Positions 7,337 through 15,302 of a stretch of 30,389 nucleotides of DNA are shown piece by piece. The stretch spans positions 1 through 30,389 of the forward strand of contig JAPWVB010000004.1 of assembly GCA_028275205.1 (NCBI GenBank). The letters are read 5' to 3'. The DNA is from Candidatus Acetothermia bacterium (lineage in GTDB: Bacteria; Bipolaricaulota; Bipolaricaulia; RBG-16-55-9; DRXL01). Under the pieces are notes generated by a model. It saw nothing but the letters and a program-made list of their open reading frames with translations. It was not told the DNA's origin and ran no database searches. A program made the translations under genes and the position numbers. Positions within the stretch are counted from its first letter, which is position 1. Each line of letters opens with the position of its first letter.

Positions 7337-7531
7337 ATGAGAGCGCAACGGCTGCGGAACACCATTGGTGAAAAGCTGTTCGATCTTGCTAATCTTTCGG
7401 CAGCAGTGCTCATCTTCGGAAAATTTCTTGACCCGGAGAGAGTGCCGGACTGGGCGCTGTGGATCGGGGGCTTCACTTTTGTGGCGCTCTACGTCGTGGG
7501 CAGTATCCTGGTCTACTTTGGGGGTGACTGA
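7337..7531 (+). CDS. Small two-helix membrane protein
   Basis: This 64-residue protein has a basic N-terminus (MRAQRLRNTIGEKLFD) and two hydrophobic segments, about 18-31 and 41-60, separated by the charged turn LDPERVPDW. It looks like a hairpin membrane protein with both ends inside. I recognise no characterised family. It is paired with an even smaller membrane protein 4 bp downstream, and the pair is bracketed by left and right halves of the island repeat. A toxin, regulator or cargo role are all possible; none is shown. Confidence 0.65.
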   Translation: MRAQRLRNTIGEKLFDLANLSAAVLIFGKFLDPERVPDWALWIGGFTFVALYVVGSILVYFGGD

Positions 7532-7535
7532 GGAT

Positions 7536-7634
7536 ATGGCTTCTGCGATCTGGTTTTTGGTGGCGATCGCGGCGGCAGCCATAGCGATTGGGCTCTTGAC
7601 GTTCGTGCTGGGGCGCAAGCCTCAAGCGCCGTAA
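7536..7634 (+). CDS. Single-span membrane micropeptide
   Basis: This 32-residue ORF has one hydrophobic helix (AIWFLVAIAAAAIAIGLL) and a basic tail, GRKPQAP. The ATG lies 4 bp after the preceding stop, which suggests translational coupling. The very short length makes it a tentative gene, but composition, frame and position agree with a small-protein partner of the gene before it. Confidence 0.5.
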   Translation: MASAIWFLVAIAAAAIAIGLLTFVLGRKPQAP

Positions 7635-7673
7635 CAGGAGCTAGCGTGGCGGGGGATGAAGTTGTGCGGGCCT

Positions 7674-7718
7674 GCCGTTCCGTGCCTTCCGTGGCGCTCT
7701 TCTGTGTCTTCCGTGATC
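7674..7718. repeat. CACGGAAGG-family repeat, copy F (right half)
   Basis: CCGTTCCGTGCCTTCCGTGG continues to CTTCCGTGATCC. This is the right arm only, with no left arm beside it; copy E upstream supplies the missing half. Confidence 0.75.
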
Positions 7719-7727
7719 CCTCCCACG

Positions 7728-7770
7728 GTAATGCACATTACTGACAGGGGCCTCCACGGTATGCTATGAT
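7728..7770 (+). promoter_or_regulatory. Promoter with CRP/FNR-type palindrome (site 2)
   Basis: The palindrome GTAATGCACATTAC lies at 7728-7741. Its last base is the first of -35 CTGACA (7741-7746), and TATGAT follows at 7765-7770 after 18 bp. The predicted start is near 7777 and the palindrome centre near -42. It is immediately downstream of repeat F. Confidence 0.65.
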
Positions 7771-7776
7771 ACCCTA

Positions 7777-7897
7777 GGAGTACTCTGGGAGGTTGGCGAA
7801 TCCCTATGGGCAATGAGGGAGATACGCGGGCGCAAGCCCTCAGGGGTGCGCATCGTGATATTCATCAAGGGCGTTGGTGCCGGCAGCCGTCCCTTGA
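7777..7897 (+). other. Candidate short transcript or leader with terminal TCAAGGG hairpin
   Basis: The region begins at the start predicted from the promoter at 7728-7770 and ends in an inverted repeat TCAAGGG (7865-7871) / CCCTTGA (7891-7897). Overlapping ATGs at 7806 and 7813 open frames of 84 and 89 codons with no family resemblance. It may be a small RNA, an attenuated leader of the gene at 8106, or contain an unrecognised small gene. The layout resembles 15352-15517. Confidence 0.35.
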
Positions 7898-7923
7898 CTT
7901 TCGGGGGGCTGTCGCGCTATACT
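7894..7923 (+). promoter_or_regulatory. Promoter of the beta-helix gene
   Basis: TTGACT (7894-7899), an 18-bp spacer and TATACT (7918-7923) form a strong sigma-70-type promoter. Its -35 box overlaps the 3' arm of the upstream hairpin. Confidence 0.65.
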
Positions 7924-7929
7924 TATTAT

Positions 7930-8105
7930 TTACCACGAGGGGTTATATGGGTCAGCGTACTCAAAAACTCTGGAGGCAGGAGCCTTCCATCGAAGGAGGT
8001 GAGACCGTACTCCGTCGAGCCTGGTCTCCTTGGTGGAGTGGGCAGGCCAGGTGTGTGTAATGCCCCACGGACATCTAGCTAAAACCTAAACTAAAAGGAG
8101 GAGGT
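7930..8105 (+). other. Structured 5' leader of about 175 nt upstream of the beta-helix gene
   Basis: This leader lies between the promoter at 7894-7923 and the ATG at 8106. It contains the hairpin CCTTC-CATC-GAAGG near 7984-7997 and then AGACC...GGTCT and CCTGG...CCAGG pairings, and ends with AAGGAGGAGG. I do not recognise a known riboswitch class. No convincing protein is encoded in it. Confidence 0.35.
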
Positions 8106-11100
8106 ATGAACACACGAGCGATCATCGTTCTTACGGTGCTCCTGGTGTTCGGGTGGGCGGGAGCGGCGCTGGCCGGCGAAATCTGCGATAAGCTGCCCAC
8201 AGCGCCCGGAGCGAGGCTCATTGTAGTGAATTCACCGGACCAACTGGCTGAGGCTGTCGGAGACCCGGAAGAATTGGCTGTGGACGATGACCCGGAGTTC
8301 GCGACTGCACATCCCGGCGATTTCGTCTGTATCGCAGCAAACTTGCTGGTTGGTGTTAGCACTAATTTCGGTGACACCGGCCTACACCAGAGTCCTTCAG
8401 CTTCTATTTTCAACACAGCGATCAACATCACGATCCCCAACATCACGATCTACGGGGGGATCATTGACAGCACGACTACGCCGCCCACACGCGCCACGCT
8501 GACCGCCGGAGCTGGCTTGACGGCAGCGATCTTCGAGGTCGGCGCGACGGGAGCGCAAATGGCACTCTTCCCGTCCTCGTTGGGCGTTGATTATCGGCTT
8601 GCCCCGTTCAATGCGACGGGCAACCCGACTAACGTCCGCATCACCGACCCGACGTTCGACTGCGCAGGGATATCGGCTACAGCTATCACCGTCCTGCCCG
8701 GCGCGAATAAAACGGTCATCGAGCTGAACACCATCGGTGGCCTCACCGGCGCGTGCGGCACTGCCGGGGTTTTGGTCCGAGCCGATCGCGACATCGACGG
8801 CGACCAGGCCCGCGACGACACCGACGGAGACGGAGTCCTGGAGGACACCGTAGGCACGCGCATCCGCGCCAATGTGTTCGACGCCCGATCTGGCGCCTCT
8901 GGCCCGGCGATCTTGCTGGAAGAGAACGTCGTCGGTGTGGACGATCCCAATGTCGGGGCTCTTGAGGATCAGCCGCCATTCGAGCAGTGCACCGGAGCCA
9001 CAGCGGGCTCGAACCACACAGTCATCGGCTCCAGCTCGGCGAATGCCGGGTTCGCGACGACAGCCCCGTTTGGCCCGGTCGTGGGCAATGGCCCAGGCGC
9101 TGATGACGGAAACCTCATCACCAGCACAGTAGGCTTTGGTACCTGGTCTTTTGGCATCCGCAGCGAGGGCAGCCACATCTGCATCCGCGGCAACGTGATC
9201 CTCACACGGTCAGGTGCCTTTAATCCGGCTGTAATCATCGATGGCATCCGGCTCGATCCGGGCGCTAACGGCACCGCCGTCTGGGGGAACATCATCGGCA
9301 GCCTTCAAGTTGCAGCACCAGCTATACCAGCTGTTGGCGGCGACGGGATCGCGGTGCTGGGGCCGTTCAAGCTCACCTCGGTCACGCCCGATGGCGACAG
9401 CCTCTACGACAACATCGTCGGCAATGCCGGGAGCGCTACGCAGGCTGCCCTCCTCGGCGCTGCTGACGACGGCTTCGTCTGCCAAGACGAGCGGATCTAC
9501 GTGCAGGGCTCGAGCCAAGGGGCGCAAAGAGCCGTGAATAACGGCGATGATGGCTTCGACATGAGTAATGTTGACGGCGATGGTGAGGGCTTCGGCTGCA
9601 CCAAGCGCGATGCCGTCTTCAATAACGACGCGATCAACAATACTAACAGCGGCTTCGAGCTCCCCTTTGGTGACGTCGTGGACAACGACGCTCATAACAA
9701 TGGCGGAGACGGCTTCCTCGGCGTTACGGTGGGCTTCCTCTGCGGCAACGTTGCCAGCCAGAACGGCGATGACGGCTTCGATGTTGATGACAACAACACC
9801 TTCACCAACAGCGGCACCTTCGGGAGCGCCACTTGCGCTCGTGGCGGCAACCGCGCGCTGGCCAATGGTGGAGATGGCTTTGAAATCGGCGGTAATAACG
9901 TCTTCCTGCCGGCGACCGTGCCAGGAACGCCTACCATTGGCGGATCGCCCGTGCACTTCGCCTGGTGCAACGGCGATAACGGCGTCCGTATGGGCACTGG
10001 CGGCGGTGGTAGCAACCGCATCCGCCGGGTCTCGGCGATAAACAACAAGAACAACGGGTTCGATACGCCTGCCGGGAGCGACGACAACCATCTGTCTAAC
10101 AACGTCGCGGGCAACTTGGCAACGTTATCAACGACGACTTGCACACCGCCAGGGCATCCTAGCAGCGCGCCAGCGCTGACAGCACTCCCTGGTGGTCTTA
10201 CCGCGGGTGACCAAGACAATGGCTGGAACAACGCCGGTGGGACGACCGCAAGCCCCAACCGCGCGTGGCGGAACACCTTCGGCGATCCGGACTTTGAAAA
10301 CTCCTCCACGCTGGGGGCGTTCTTCACTGGCAATGCTGTAAACGGCATTCGAACAAGCGGCGGCTCGGTGGTGCTTGAGGAGAGCAGCGGAACTGTGGGC
10401 TCTACGGCTGCAGCCGATCTCGACGGCAACGGGACGCCCGGTGAGGCCTGTAACGTCATCACCAACAATGTGGTAGTCGGCTTTTATGTCGCTGCTGGCT
10501 CTGGGGCAAACCACCAGATTGATGACTTTGACGGCCAGGGCGGCACGCGCCTGAGCAACATCTACGAGCAAATCGGCGCGGCTGTGGACATCGAGCACGA
10601 CGGCACTGCTGGGACTATCCTGAAGGCCGAGGGCCTGTGGACGCTCATGACCGTCGGTCCGACCCCGGATATTGACGTCGGCCCCAGCACGGGCATCGTG
10701 CAGGTAAGCAGCACGCGGGTGCATACGTACACCACGGTGTCGCAACTGCTCGCTGCTTGCGTTGCTGATGGAGGCAGCGGAGGCGGTGGCGGAGGCGGCG
10801 GTGGCGGCGGAGGCGGTGGCGGTGGTGGCTCGGCTCCAAAGCTCGGCGACGTCGACGGCAACAATAGCTTCGATCAGGCCGATCTCAACGAGCTGTTCAA
10901 TGCGCTGCGCAACCGGGCCTCGTGGCTGACAGACCCCACTAACCCGAAGTTCAAGGCCTCCGACGTGGCCCGCCCCTGCGGCAAGATCACTCGCGCCGAC
11001 TACAACCGGCTGCGCTCCAGCCAGCGGCGCGTCGAGAGAGGCCGCTCGGCCCTCAAGTCGCAGTGCGGCTCCAAGGGGATCATCGGCCAGGCGCCCCCGG

Positions 11101-11342
11101 CTAGCGCCTCGCGCCTGCTCACCGTGCTCTCCGGGCAAGCGGGAGCCGCCGGCGTGCGCGTGGCGATCTACGACTTCGCCGGGCGGTTGCTCCTAGAGCA
11201 GAAGGCCACGGGCGCTCAGGTGGCGCTCGACTTGGTGCAGCGCGAGCTGGCCAACGGCGTCTACCTGGCGGTCGTGGAGTCGCTCGATGCGGACGGGCGC
11301 ACCCTCGTGCGCGAGGTGCGCAAGGTCATCGTGCTCCGATGA
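8106..11342 (+). CDS. Secreted beta-helix protein with dockerin-like domain and C-terminal sorting-like domain
   Basis: This 1078-residue protein has a signal peptide ending near ALAG (about residue 24). Residues about 30-880 look like a right-handed parallel beta-helix, with repeated NGDDGF/NGGDGF-type rungs between about 475 and 680 and IRGNVIL / ITNNVVVGF turns typical of NosD-like or pectate-lyase-like folds. About 20 glycines at 890-910 form a linker. A dockerin type I-like module starts at about 913: Asp915, Asp917, Asn919, Asp923 and Asp926 fit its calcium loop, but the second repeat (DVARPCGKITRADYNRL) is degenerate. The shared C-terminal domain ends VRKVIVLR. RBS AAGGAGGAGG precedes the ATG. 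Polysaccharide binding or cleavage is possible but no catalytic residues can be named. Confidence 0.88.
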   Translation: MNTRAIIVLTVLLVFGWAGAALAGEICDKLPTAPGARLIVVNSPDQLAEAVGDPEELAVDDDPEFATAHPGDFVCIAANLLVGVSTNFGDTGLHQSPSASIFNTAINITIPNITIYGGIIDSTTTPPTRATLTAGAGLTAAIFEVGATGAQMALFPSSLGVDYRLAPFNATGNPTNVRITDPTFDCAGISATAITVLPGANKTVIELNTIGGLTGACGTAGVLVRADRDIDGDQARDDTDGDGVLEDTVGTRIRANVFDARSGASGPAILLEENVVGVDDPNVGALEDQPPFEQCTGATAGSNHTVIGSSSANAGFATTAPFGPVVGNGPGADDGNLITSTVGFGTWSFGIRSEGSHICIRGNVILTRSGAFNPAVIIDGIRLDPGANGTAVWGNIIGSLQVAAPAIPAVGGDGIAVLGPFKLTSVTPDGDSLYDNIVGNAGSATQAALLGAADDGFVCQDERIYVQGSSQGAQRAVNNGDDGFDMSNVDGDGEGFGCTKRDAVFNNDAINNTNSGFELPFGDVVDNDAHNNGGDGFLGVTVGFLCGNVASQNGDDGFDVDDNNTFTNSGTFGSATCARGGNRALANGGDGFEIGGNNVFLPATVPGTPTIGGSPVHFAWCNGDNGVRMGTGGGGSNRIRRVSAINNKNNGFDTPAGSDDNHLSNNVAGNLATLSTTTCTPPGHPSSAPALTALPGGLTAGDQDNGWNNAGGTTASPNRAWRNTFGDPDFENSSTLGAFFTGNAVNGIRTSGGSVVLEESSGTVGSTAAADLDGNGTPGEACNVITNNVVVGFYVAAGSGANHQIDDFDGQGGTRLSNIYEQIGAAVDIEHDGTAGTILKAEGLWTLMTVGPTPDIDVGPSTGIVQVSSTRVHTYTTVSQLLAACVADGGSGGGGGGGGGGGGGGGGGSAPKLGDVDGNNSFDQADLNELFNALRNRASWLTDPTNPKFKASDVARPCGKITRADYNRLRSSQRRVERGRSALKSQCGSKGIIGQAPPASASRLLTVLSGQAGAAGVRVAIYDFAGRLLLEQKATGAQVALDLVQRELANGVYLAVVESLDADGRTLVREVRKVIVLR

Positions 11343-11352
11343 ATAAACCCAA

Positions 11353-11396
11353 CAGGGCCCTGGCAGCTGAGCCTCAGCTGGCTGTCCAGGGCCCTG
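11353..11396. terminator. Long perfect hairpin, probable terminator
   Basis: The outer arms CAGGGCCCTGG (11353-11363) and CCAGGGCCCTG (11386-11396) are perfectly complementary and enclose an inner hairpin CAGCTGAG / CTCAGCTG. A CCCCTTTTCCCC stretch follows. It lies 11 bp after the beta-helix stop codon and should separate it from the next gene, or act as an attenuator. Confidence 0.7.
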
Positions 11397-11423
11397 GTGG
11401 CCCCTTTTCCCCTTGGCGGACTT

Positions 11424-12461
11424 ATGAATCTTCAATGGCTCTGGGGGCTGAGCGTCGCTTTGGCGGTCTTATCCGTCAGCAACCTGGAGGCGCTAGCCCA
11501 GGGGGTGGCGCCTGCGCGACGGCCTCCTGGGGTCTTGCTCTACGCTGGCCACGGAGCCTTGAAACCCCCTGCTGATTACACCAAGCTACAGAGTTTCTAT
11601 GAGACGCTGGGCTTGCTTGTGGATACTGCAACCAGCTGGCCGGATAATCTGAGCAGCTATAGATTGATCATTCTTCTAGTGCCTAAGGAGACGTTCAGCT
11701 CAGACCAGGTGCGCGCACTCTGGAGGTGGCTGAGGCGGGGCCAGTATCTCTTAGTGTTAGGAGAGTACAAGGAATTCATCCAGGACCAGACGGCGATCAA
11801 CGTGCTGCTCGCTGATCTAGGCGTCGGAATTCGACTCAAGGACAACTCCAACGCGGACTGGGACAATGATACCTGCGAGCCATTGAGGGACATTGCGGAG
11901 CATCCCCTCACGCGCGGGGTGAGAGAGGCCGGGGGATTAGATCCTTCCCGAACGGCGACGCTGGAGGTCTTTGGGACGGCTACAGCGCTGGTGAGGATTC
12001 ATGGTGGCCGGTGCGGTGGGCAACCTATGCGCTTGGTCGGGGAGCCCGTCTGTGCGGTAGGCAAGCCTCGCCCAGGCCGTGGCCAGGTGGTCGTTTGCGG
12101 CGACTCCAACTTTTTGGATGACCGCTTCGGGCTATCCGACCCAGCAAGCGACGGCATGCAGGGGAATTGGAGGTTTGCCTGCAACCTCGTTCAACCCTTC
12201 CTGCCGCGCCGTTCGTGTGACCGCATTCCGCTGCCACCATCAGCCTCTGCGCCGGCTTCAGGGGCGACGACGCGTGTGGCACAGCTCCGAGTCTTCGATC
12301 TCAATGGGCGGCTCATGGGTGCTCTCTCCAACGCTGACGGGAGTTTGGCGCTGGATCGTTTTGAGCTACCTAACGGCGTTTACTTGATTGTCGTGGTGGC
12401 GCTCGACGCCGATGGCGCGCCGCGACGCCAGTGGCTCCACAAGGCGGTGGTTCTCCGATGA
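11424..12461 (+). CDS. Secreted protein with GATase1/GldG-like fold and C-terminal sorting-like domain
   Basis: The protein is 345 residues from the ATG at 11424. I prefer this start to 11397 because MNLQWLWGLSVALAVLSV begins a normal signal peptide, cleaved near ALAQ, and because 11397 lies against the terminator hairpin. The body contains LLYAG, SSYRLIILLVPKETFS, LRRGQYLLVLGEY and GQVVVCGDSNFLDD, the order of strands in DUF4350 or GldG-like class I glutamine-amidotransferase-fold domains, usually non-catalytic. The C-terminal domain reads LRVFDLNGRLM, LPNGVYLIVV and ends LHKAVVLR. Its stop overlaps the start of the metalloprotease gene by four bases (ATGA), so the two are translationally coupled. 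The function is unknown. Confidence 0.82.
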   Translation: MNLQWLWGLSVALAVLSVSNLEALAQGVAPARRPPGVLLYAGHGALKPPADYTKLQSFYETLGLLVDTATSWPDNLSSYRLIILLVPKETFSSDQVRALWRWLRRGQYLLVLGEYKEFIQDQTAINVLLADLGVGIRLKDNSNADWDNDTCEPLRDIAEHPLTRGVREAGGLDPSRTATLEVFGTATALVRIHGGRCGGQPMRLVGEPVCAVGKPRPGRGQVVVCGDSNFLDDRFGLSDPASDGMQGNWRFACNLVQPFLPRRSCDRIPLPPSASAPASGATTRVAQLRVFDLNGRLMGALSNADGSLALDRFELPNGVYLIVVVALDADGAPRRQWLHKAVVLR

Positions 12462-14890
12462 GGCAAGCACTAGTGATTTTGGTGGTGATGTCAGTGGTGT
12501 CGCTGAGCGCGAGGGCTGCCCCCGTCTACCCTCGCGAAGTCACGCTGCGCCAGCCCGACGGCACGACTTTTATCGCTATTCCCTTTGGGGATGAGTGGGC
12601 CAACGGGCTGCGCACGCTCCAGGGGCATCTCATCACGCAAGATAGATTGACGGGGCAGTGGGTCTACGCCCGGCCGCGGGACGGGCGGCTGGAGCCCACC
12701 GGGCGCGTCGTGGGGCGCGATAGCCCCCCGCTCCAGGCCCTCCAAGCCCTGGGACGCAGCCCCCAAGCCCAGGAGCGCCAGCGGGCACGCTCCGCACCCC
12801 GCCTAAGCGCCGCCGCGGGCCCGGCAGCCGTGGGCTCTCAGCCCGTCTTGGTCATCTTGGTCGCTTTTCAAAATCAAGGCCCCGTCGGCACTACCCCGGA
12901 GGATTGGAGGGAGAAGATCTTCGGCGAAACCCGCAGCGTCGCTGACTACTATCGTGAAGTCTCGTATGGGCAGCTTGTCCTCGTGCCCGCTGCAGAATCC
13001 CACGGAACACCCGATGACGGCATCGTGGGCTGGCTGACGCTCCCACAAGATCATCCCGATATGCGGGGCGATCTGGGCTCGGCCACCGAGAGCTTGGCTC
13101 AAGCGGCTCTCACCGCGGCCGACGAGTTTGTGGACTTTGCCAGCTTCGATAAGAACGCCGACGGGGCCATCTCGACCGATGAGCTGCATATTCTCATAGT
13201 CGCGGCCGGGTACGACACGTCGTATGGCGGGGAGACGAGCTGCAGCCCCAGCGTGTGGGGGCATCAGACGAGCTTCTTGCTCACCGTGCCCACTTTCGAT
13301 GGGGTCAAGATCGGCGATCCCATGCGTAGGGGAGGGTATATCGAGCTTGGGGAGTGGCACTGCCAGGCGAACGATACCCCCGGCCATCCGGCGACGATCG
13401 GTGTGCTCGTCCACGAGTTCGGGCACGATCTGGGCCGCAGCGCCCCTGATCTTTACGACAGCGATGGCTCCTCGTATGGCATCGGCAATTGGGACGTGAT
13501 GGCTCACGGGGCCTGGAATACGACCGACCTCCCCGGGGACACCCCGGCGCATCCGTCGGTCTGGGTGAAGGCGTTCTTCGGTTGGCTCACTCCACACGTG
13601 ATGACTGCGGGTGAGCGCCAGCTGGCGCTCGCGCCCATCGAGCAAGCCCCCGACGCCTGGCAGCTGCTCGCCAATCCCAACGGCATCGAGTGGAACTGGG
13701 GGGATTCCCCCGCTGTGGGGGAGTACTTTTTGCTAGAGTACCGTCAGAAGATGGGCTATGACGCGGCCTTGCCAGGAGAGGGCCTGCTCATCTGGTACAT
13801 AGACGAAAGCCAAGTGGACAACGACGACGAGAGCCGCCGCTTGGTTGATCTGTTAGAAGCCGACGGGCAGAATAACTTGAAGTGTCGTGGCCAGCCCCAG
13901 TGCAACAAGGGCGACGTCGGCGATCCCTTCCCCGGCGCGACGAACAACCGGACTTTTGGCAAAGATACAACCCCCAGCAGTAACTTGCGCAACGGCTTCC
14001 CCAGCGGCGTGGAGCTCACGCAGATCGGTCTTAGCGGCTCTACCGTCGCCGCGCGGGCTCGTGTAGGAGCCGTGAACAATGACAATCTTCTGCTCTTCGC
14101 CGATGCGTTTGACGGGCCGGAGGACGGCTGGATCGTGAACGTCCCGTGGACGCTTCAGAGCGCCACGGCGTGTCAATCGGCAGCGGGTGCGCCGGCCAGC
14201 GGGAGCGTCTGGTACCACGGGACGAGTGATTGTCAGTACAACACGGTGGGCTCGCTGTTCTCGCCCACGATCAGCATTCCTCCGGGGACGAAGTATATTC
14301 GCATCGCGTTTGCGACGCTGATCAAGTTGCAGCGAGGGGATCGTGCGGAGATCTGGGCGCACTTCAACGGCGATCTCAAGCGTCTGGTCTATCGGCGCAG
14401 CGCCACGCGCGGGTGGATGACGGTGGATCGGCGCTTGCGCGTTCCCAACGGAGTTTCGGAGATGTATCTAGAGTTTTTCGTGCGTCAGAGCCGGGGCACG
14501 CGGCGGAGTCCCGCGGCTCCTCCGGTGGGATGGTGGCTCGATAATTTAGAGGTGCGCACGGATCCACCTCGGAGTCGTTCCTCGGAGGGCGTCTTCTCTG
14601 CTCCTGGGCGTGAGGAGCTGCCGCGCCTGCTGATCGAAACGCGCCTCGATCGTTCTGGGACGCTTCAGGTCTTAGCTCTCCGCCCGACTCGCGAGATAGA
14701 ATTGCGCGTCTATGACTTAGCGGGGCGCATGGTAGCTACGGCGACTTCTGCAGGGAGCGAGCTGCTCTACACAGGGCATGACGCGCGCGGGCAGCGCTTG
14801 GCTCGGGGCGTCTATCTATATGTCGTAACGCTCTACGGGCGAGACGACTCAGTCTGGCGCAGTGAAGTGAGAAAGCTCGTTGTGAAGTAG
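12458..14890 (+). CDS. M6-type (immune inhibitor A-like) metalloprotease with C-terminal sorting-like domain
   Basis: The protein is 810 residues from the ATG at 12458, which gives the signal peptide MRQALVILVVMSVVSLSARA; a start at 12431 would place it inside the upstream gene without a signal. The zinc site is VHEFGHDLG (His319, Glu320, His323) followed by PDLYDSDG, matching the extended M6 motif. An EF-hand-like DKNADGAISTDEL lies about 90 residues before it, as in other M6 enzymes. A jelly-roll/MAM-like domain (about 555-705) follows. The C-terminal domain has LRVYDLAGRMV and RGVYLYVVTLYGRD and ends VRKLVVK. It is presumably a secreted endopeptidase, coupled to the gene before it. The 3' end is nearly identical to that of the subtilase gene. 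Confidence 0.92.
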   Translation: MRQALVILVVMSVVSLSARAAPVYPREVTLRQPDGTTFIAIPFGDEWANGLRTLQGHLITQDRLTGQWVYARPRDGRLEPTGRVVGRDSPPLQALQALGRSPQAQERQRARSAPRLSAAAGPAAVGSQPVLVILVAFQNQGPVGTTPEDWREKIFGETRSVADYYREVSYGQLVLVPAAESHGTPDDGIVGWLTLPQDHPDMRGDLGSATESLAQAALTAADEFVDFASFDKNADGAISTDELHILIVAAGYDTSYGGETSCSPSVWGHQTSFLLTVPTFDGVKIGDPMRRGGYIELGEWHCQANDTPGHPATIGVLVHEFGHDLGRSAPDLYDSDGSSYGIGNWDVMAHGAWNTTDLPGDTPAHPSVWVKAFFGWLTPHVMTAGERQLALAPIEQAPDAWQLLANPNGIEWNWGDSPAVGEYFLLEYRQKMGYDAALPGEGLLIWYIDESQVDNDDESRRLVDLLEADGQNNLKCRGQPQCNKGDVGDPFPGATNNRTFGKDTTPSSNLRNGFPSGVELTQIGLSGSTVAARARVGAVNNDNLLLFADAFDGPEDGWIVNVPWTLQSATACQSAAGAPASGSVWYHGTSDCQYNTVGSLFSPTISIPPGTKYIRIAFATLIKLQRGDRAEIWAHFNGDLKRLVYRRSATRGWMTVDRRLRVPNGVSEMYLEFFVRQSRGTRRSPAAPPVGWWLDNLEVRTDPPRSRSSEGVFSAPGREELPRLLIETRLDRSGTLQVLALRPTREIELRVYDLAGRMVATATSAGSELLYTGHDARGQRLARGVYLYVVTLYGRDDSVWRSEVRKLVVK

Positions 14891-14969
14891 AATCACGGAA
14901 AGCACGGAAACACCCGCGGGGAACACGGAAGACGACTCTTCCCGTGCCTTCCGTGGGCTCCGTGATTCC
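14890..14969. repeat. Palindromic CACGGAAGG-family repeat, copy G
   Basis: Starting at the last base of the metalloprotease stop codon, GAATCACGGAAAGCACGG pairs with the downstream CCTTCCGTGGGCTCCGTGATTC. It is about 10 kb from the other copies and follows the same 3' gene end as copy A. Confidence 0.8.
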
Positions 14970-15054
14970 AGAGTTGCACCGACCTCTAATCTCAGCCCCC
15001 AGCGCTAGAACCCACGCCCGTGGCCCAGTTCTTCTATACCCCTATATAGCTCCG

Positions 15055-15300
15055 TAGGATGGGGAGCCGTTCACGATCGTGAGGACGATTCCGACGTTGC
15101 CGCGCACGATTGCTGTGAGGCGCAGTCTCACGCTCTCGGTGCTAACCAAGCGGGCTGCCGGTCTGGGCACGGCCACAGCCACAAGACATTACTTCCGAGA
15201 GCGGGGCGTTTGGCTGAGGGGGGCTATCTCCACTCCGTGGAGATCATCACGAAAGGTGAGAAGGCTTCACGCGCTGTTGTGCACAAGTTGCTGGTGATGT
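15055..15300 (+). pseudogene. Decayed 3' remnant of a sorting-domain secreted protein gene
   Basis: The frame from about 15058 reads GEPFTIVRTIPTLPRTI, close to DEPFTIVKAIPKLPLTI of the subtilase (codons from about 4112). After about 15195 the similarity moves to another frame, which reads GRLAEGGYLHSVEIITKGE and then HKLLVMS, a degraded copy of the C-terminal domain end. There is no start, no upstream coding part and at least one frameshift. It is therefore the tail of a lost relative of the subtilase-type gene rather than a functional ORF. The stretch 14970-15054 before it shows nothing recognisable. Confidence 0.6.
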
Positions 15301-15302
15301 CA

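Noticed and set aside
4584..7720. The spaced repeats as a CRISPR array
   Set aside because: Copies differ in length, are separated by whole genes, and have no uniform spacers; no cas genes are present.
7813..8082. 89-codon plus-strand ORF between the island and the beta-helix gene, overlapping an 84-codon one
   Set aside because: It runs through a hairpin, a strong promoter and a structured leader, and its sequence resembles no family. It is treated as part of a regulatory region.
9210..10091. Long minus-strand ORFs opposite the beta-helix gene (also 8397-9176 and 10128-11138)
   Set aside because: They mirror the biased codon use of the Gly/Asn/Asp-rich plus-strand gene and have no RBS or recognisable domain.
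10770..10838. Poly-glycine codon run as a sequencing or assembly artefact
   Set aside because: The glycine codons are mixed (GGC/GGT/GGA), the frame continues into a dockerin-like and a C-terminal domain, and a linker here makes sense.
13140..13215. EF-hand-like DKNADGAISTDEL in the metalloprotease as a second dockerin
   Set aside because: A single calcium loop before the catalytic motif is usual in M6 proteases, and the spacing and helix after it do not fit dockerin.
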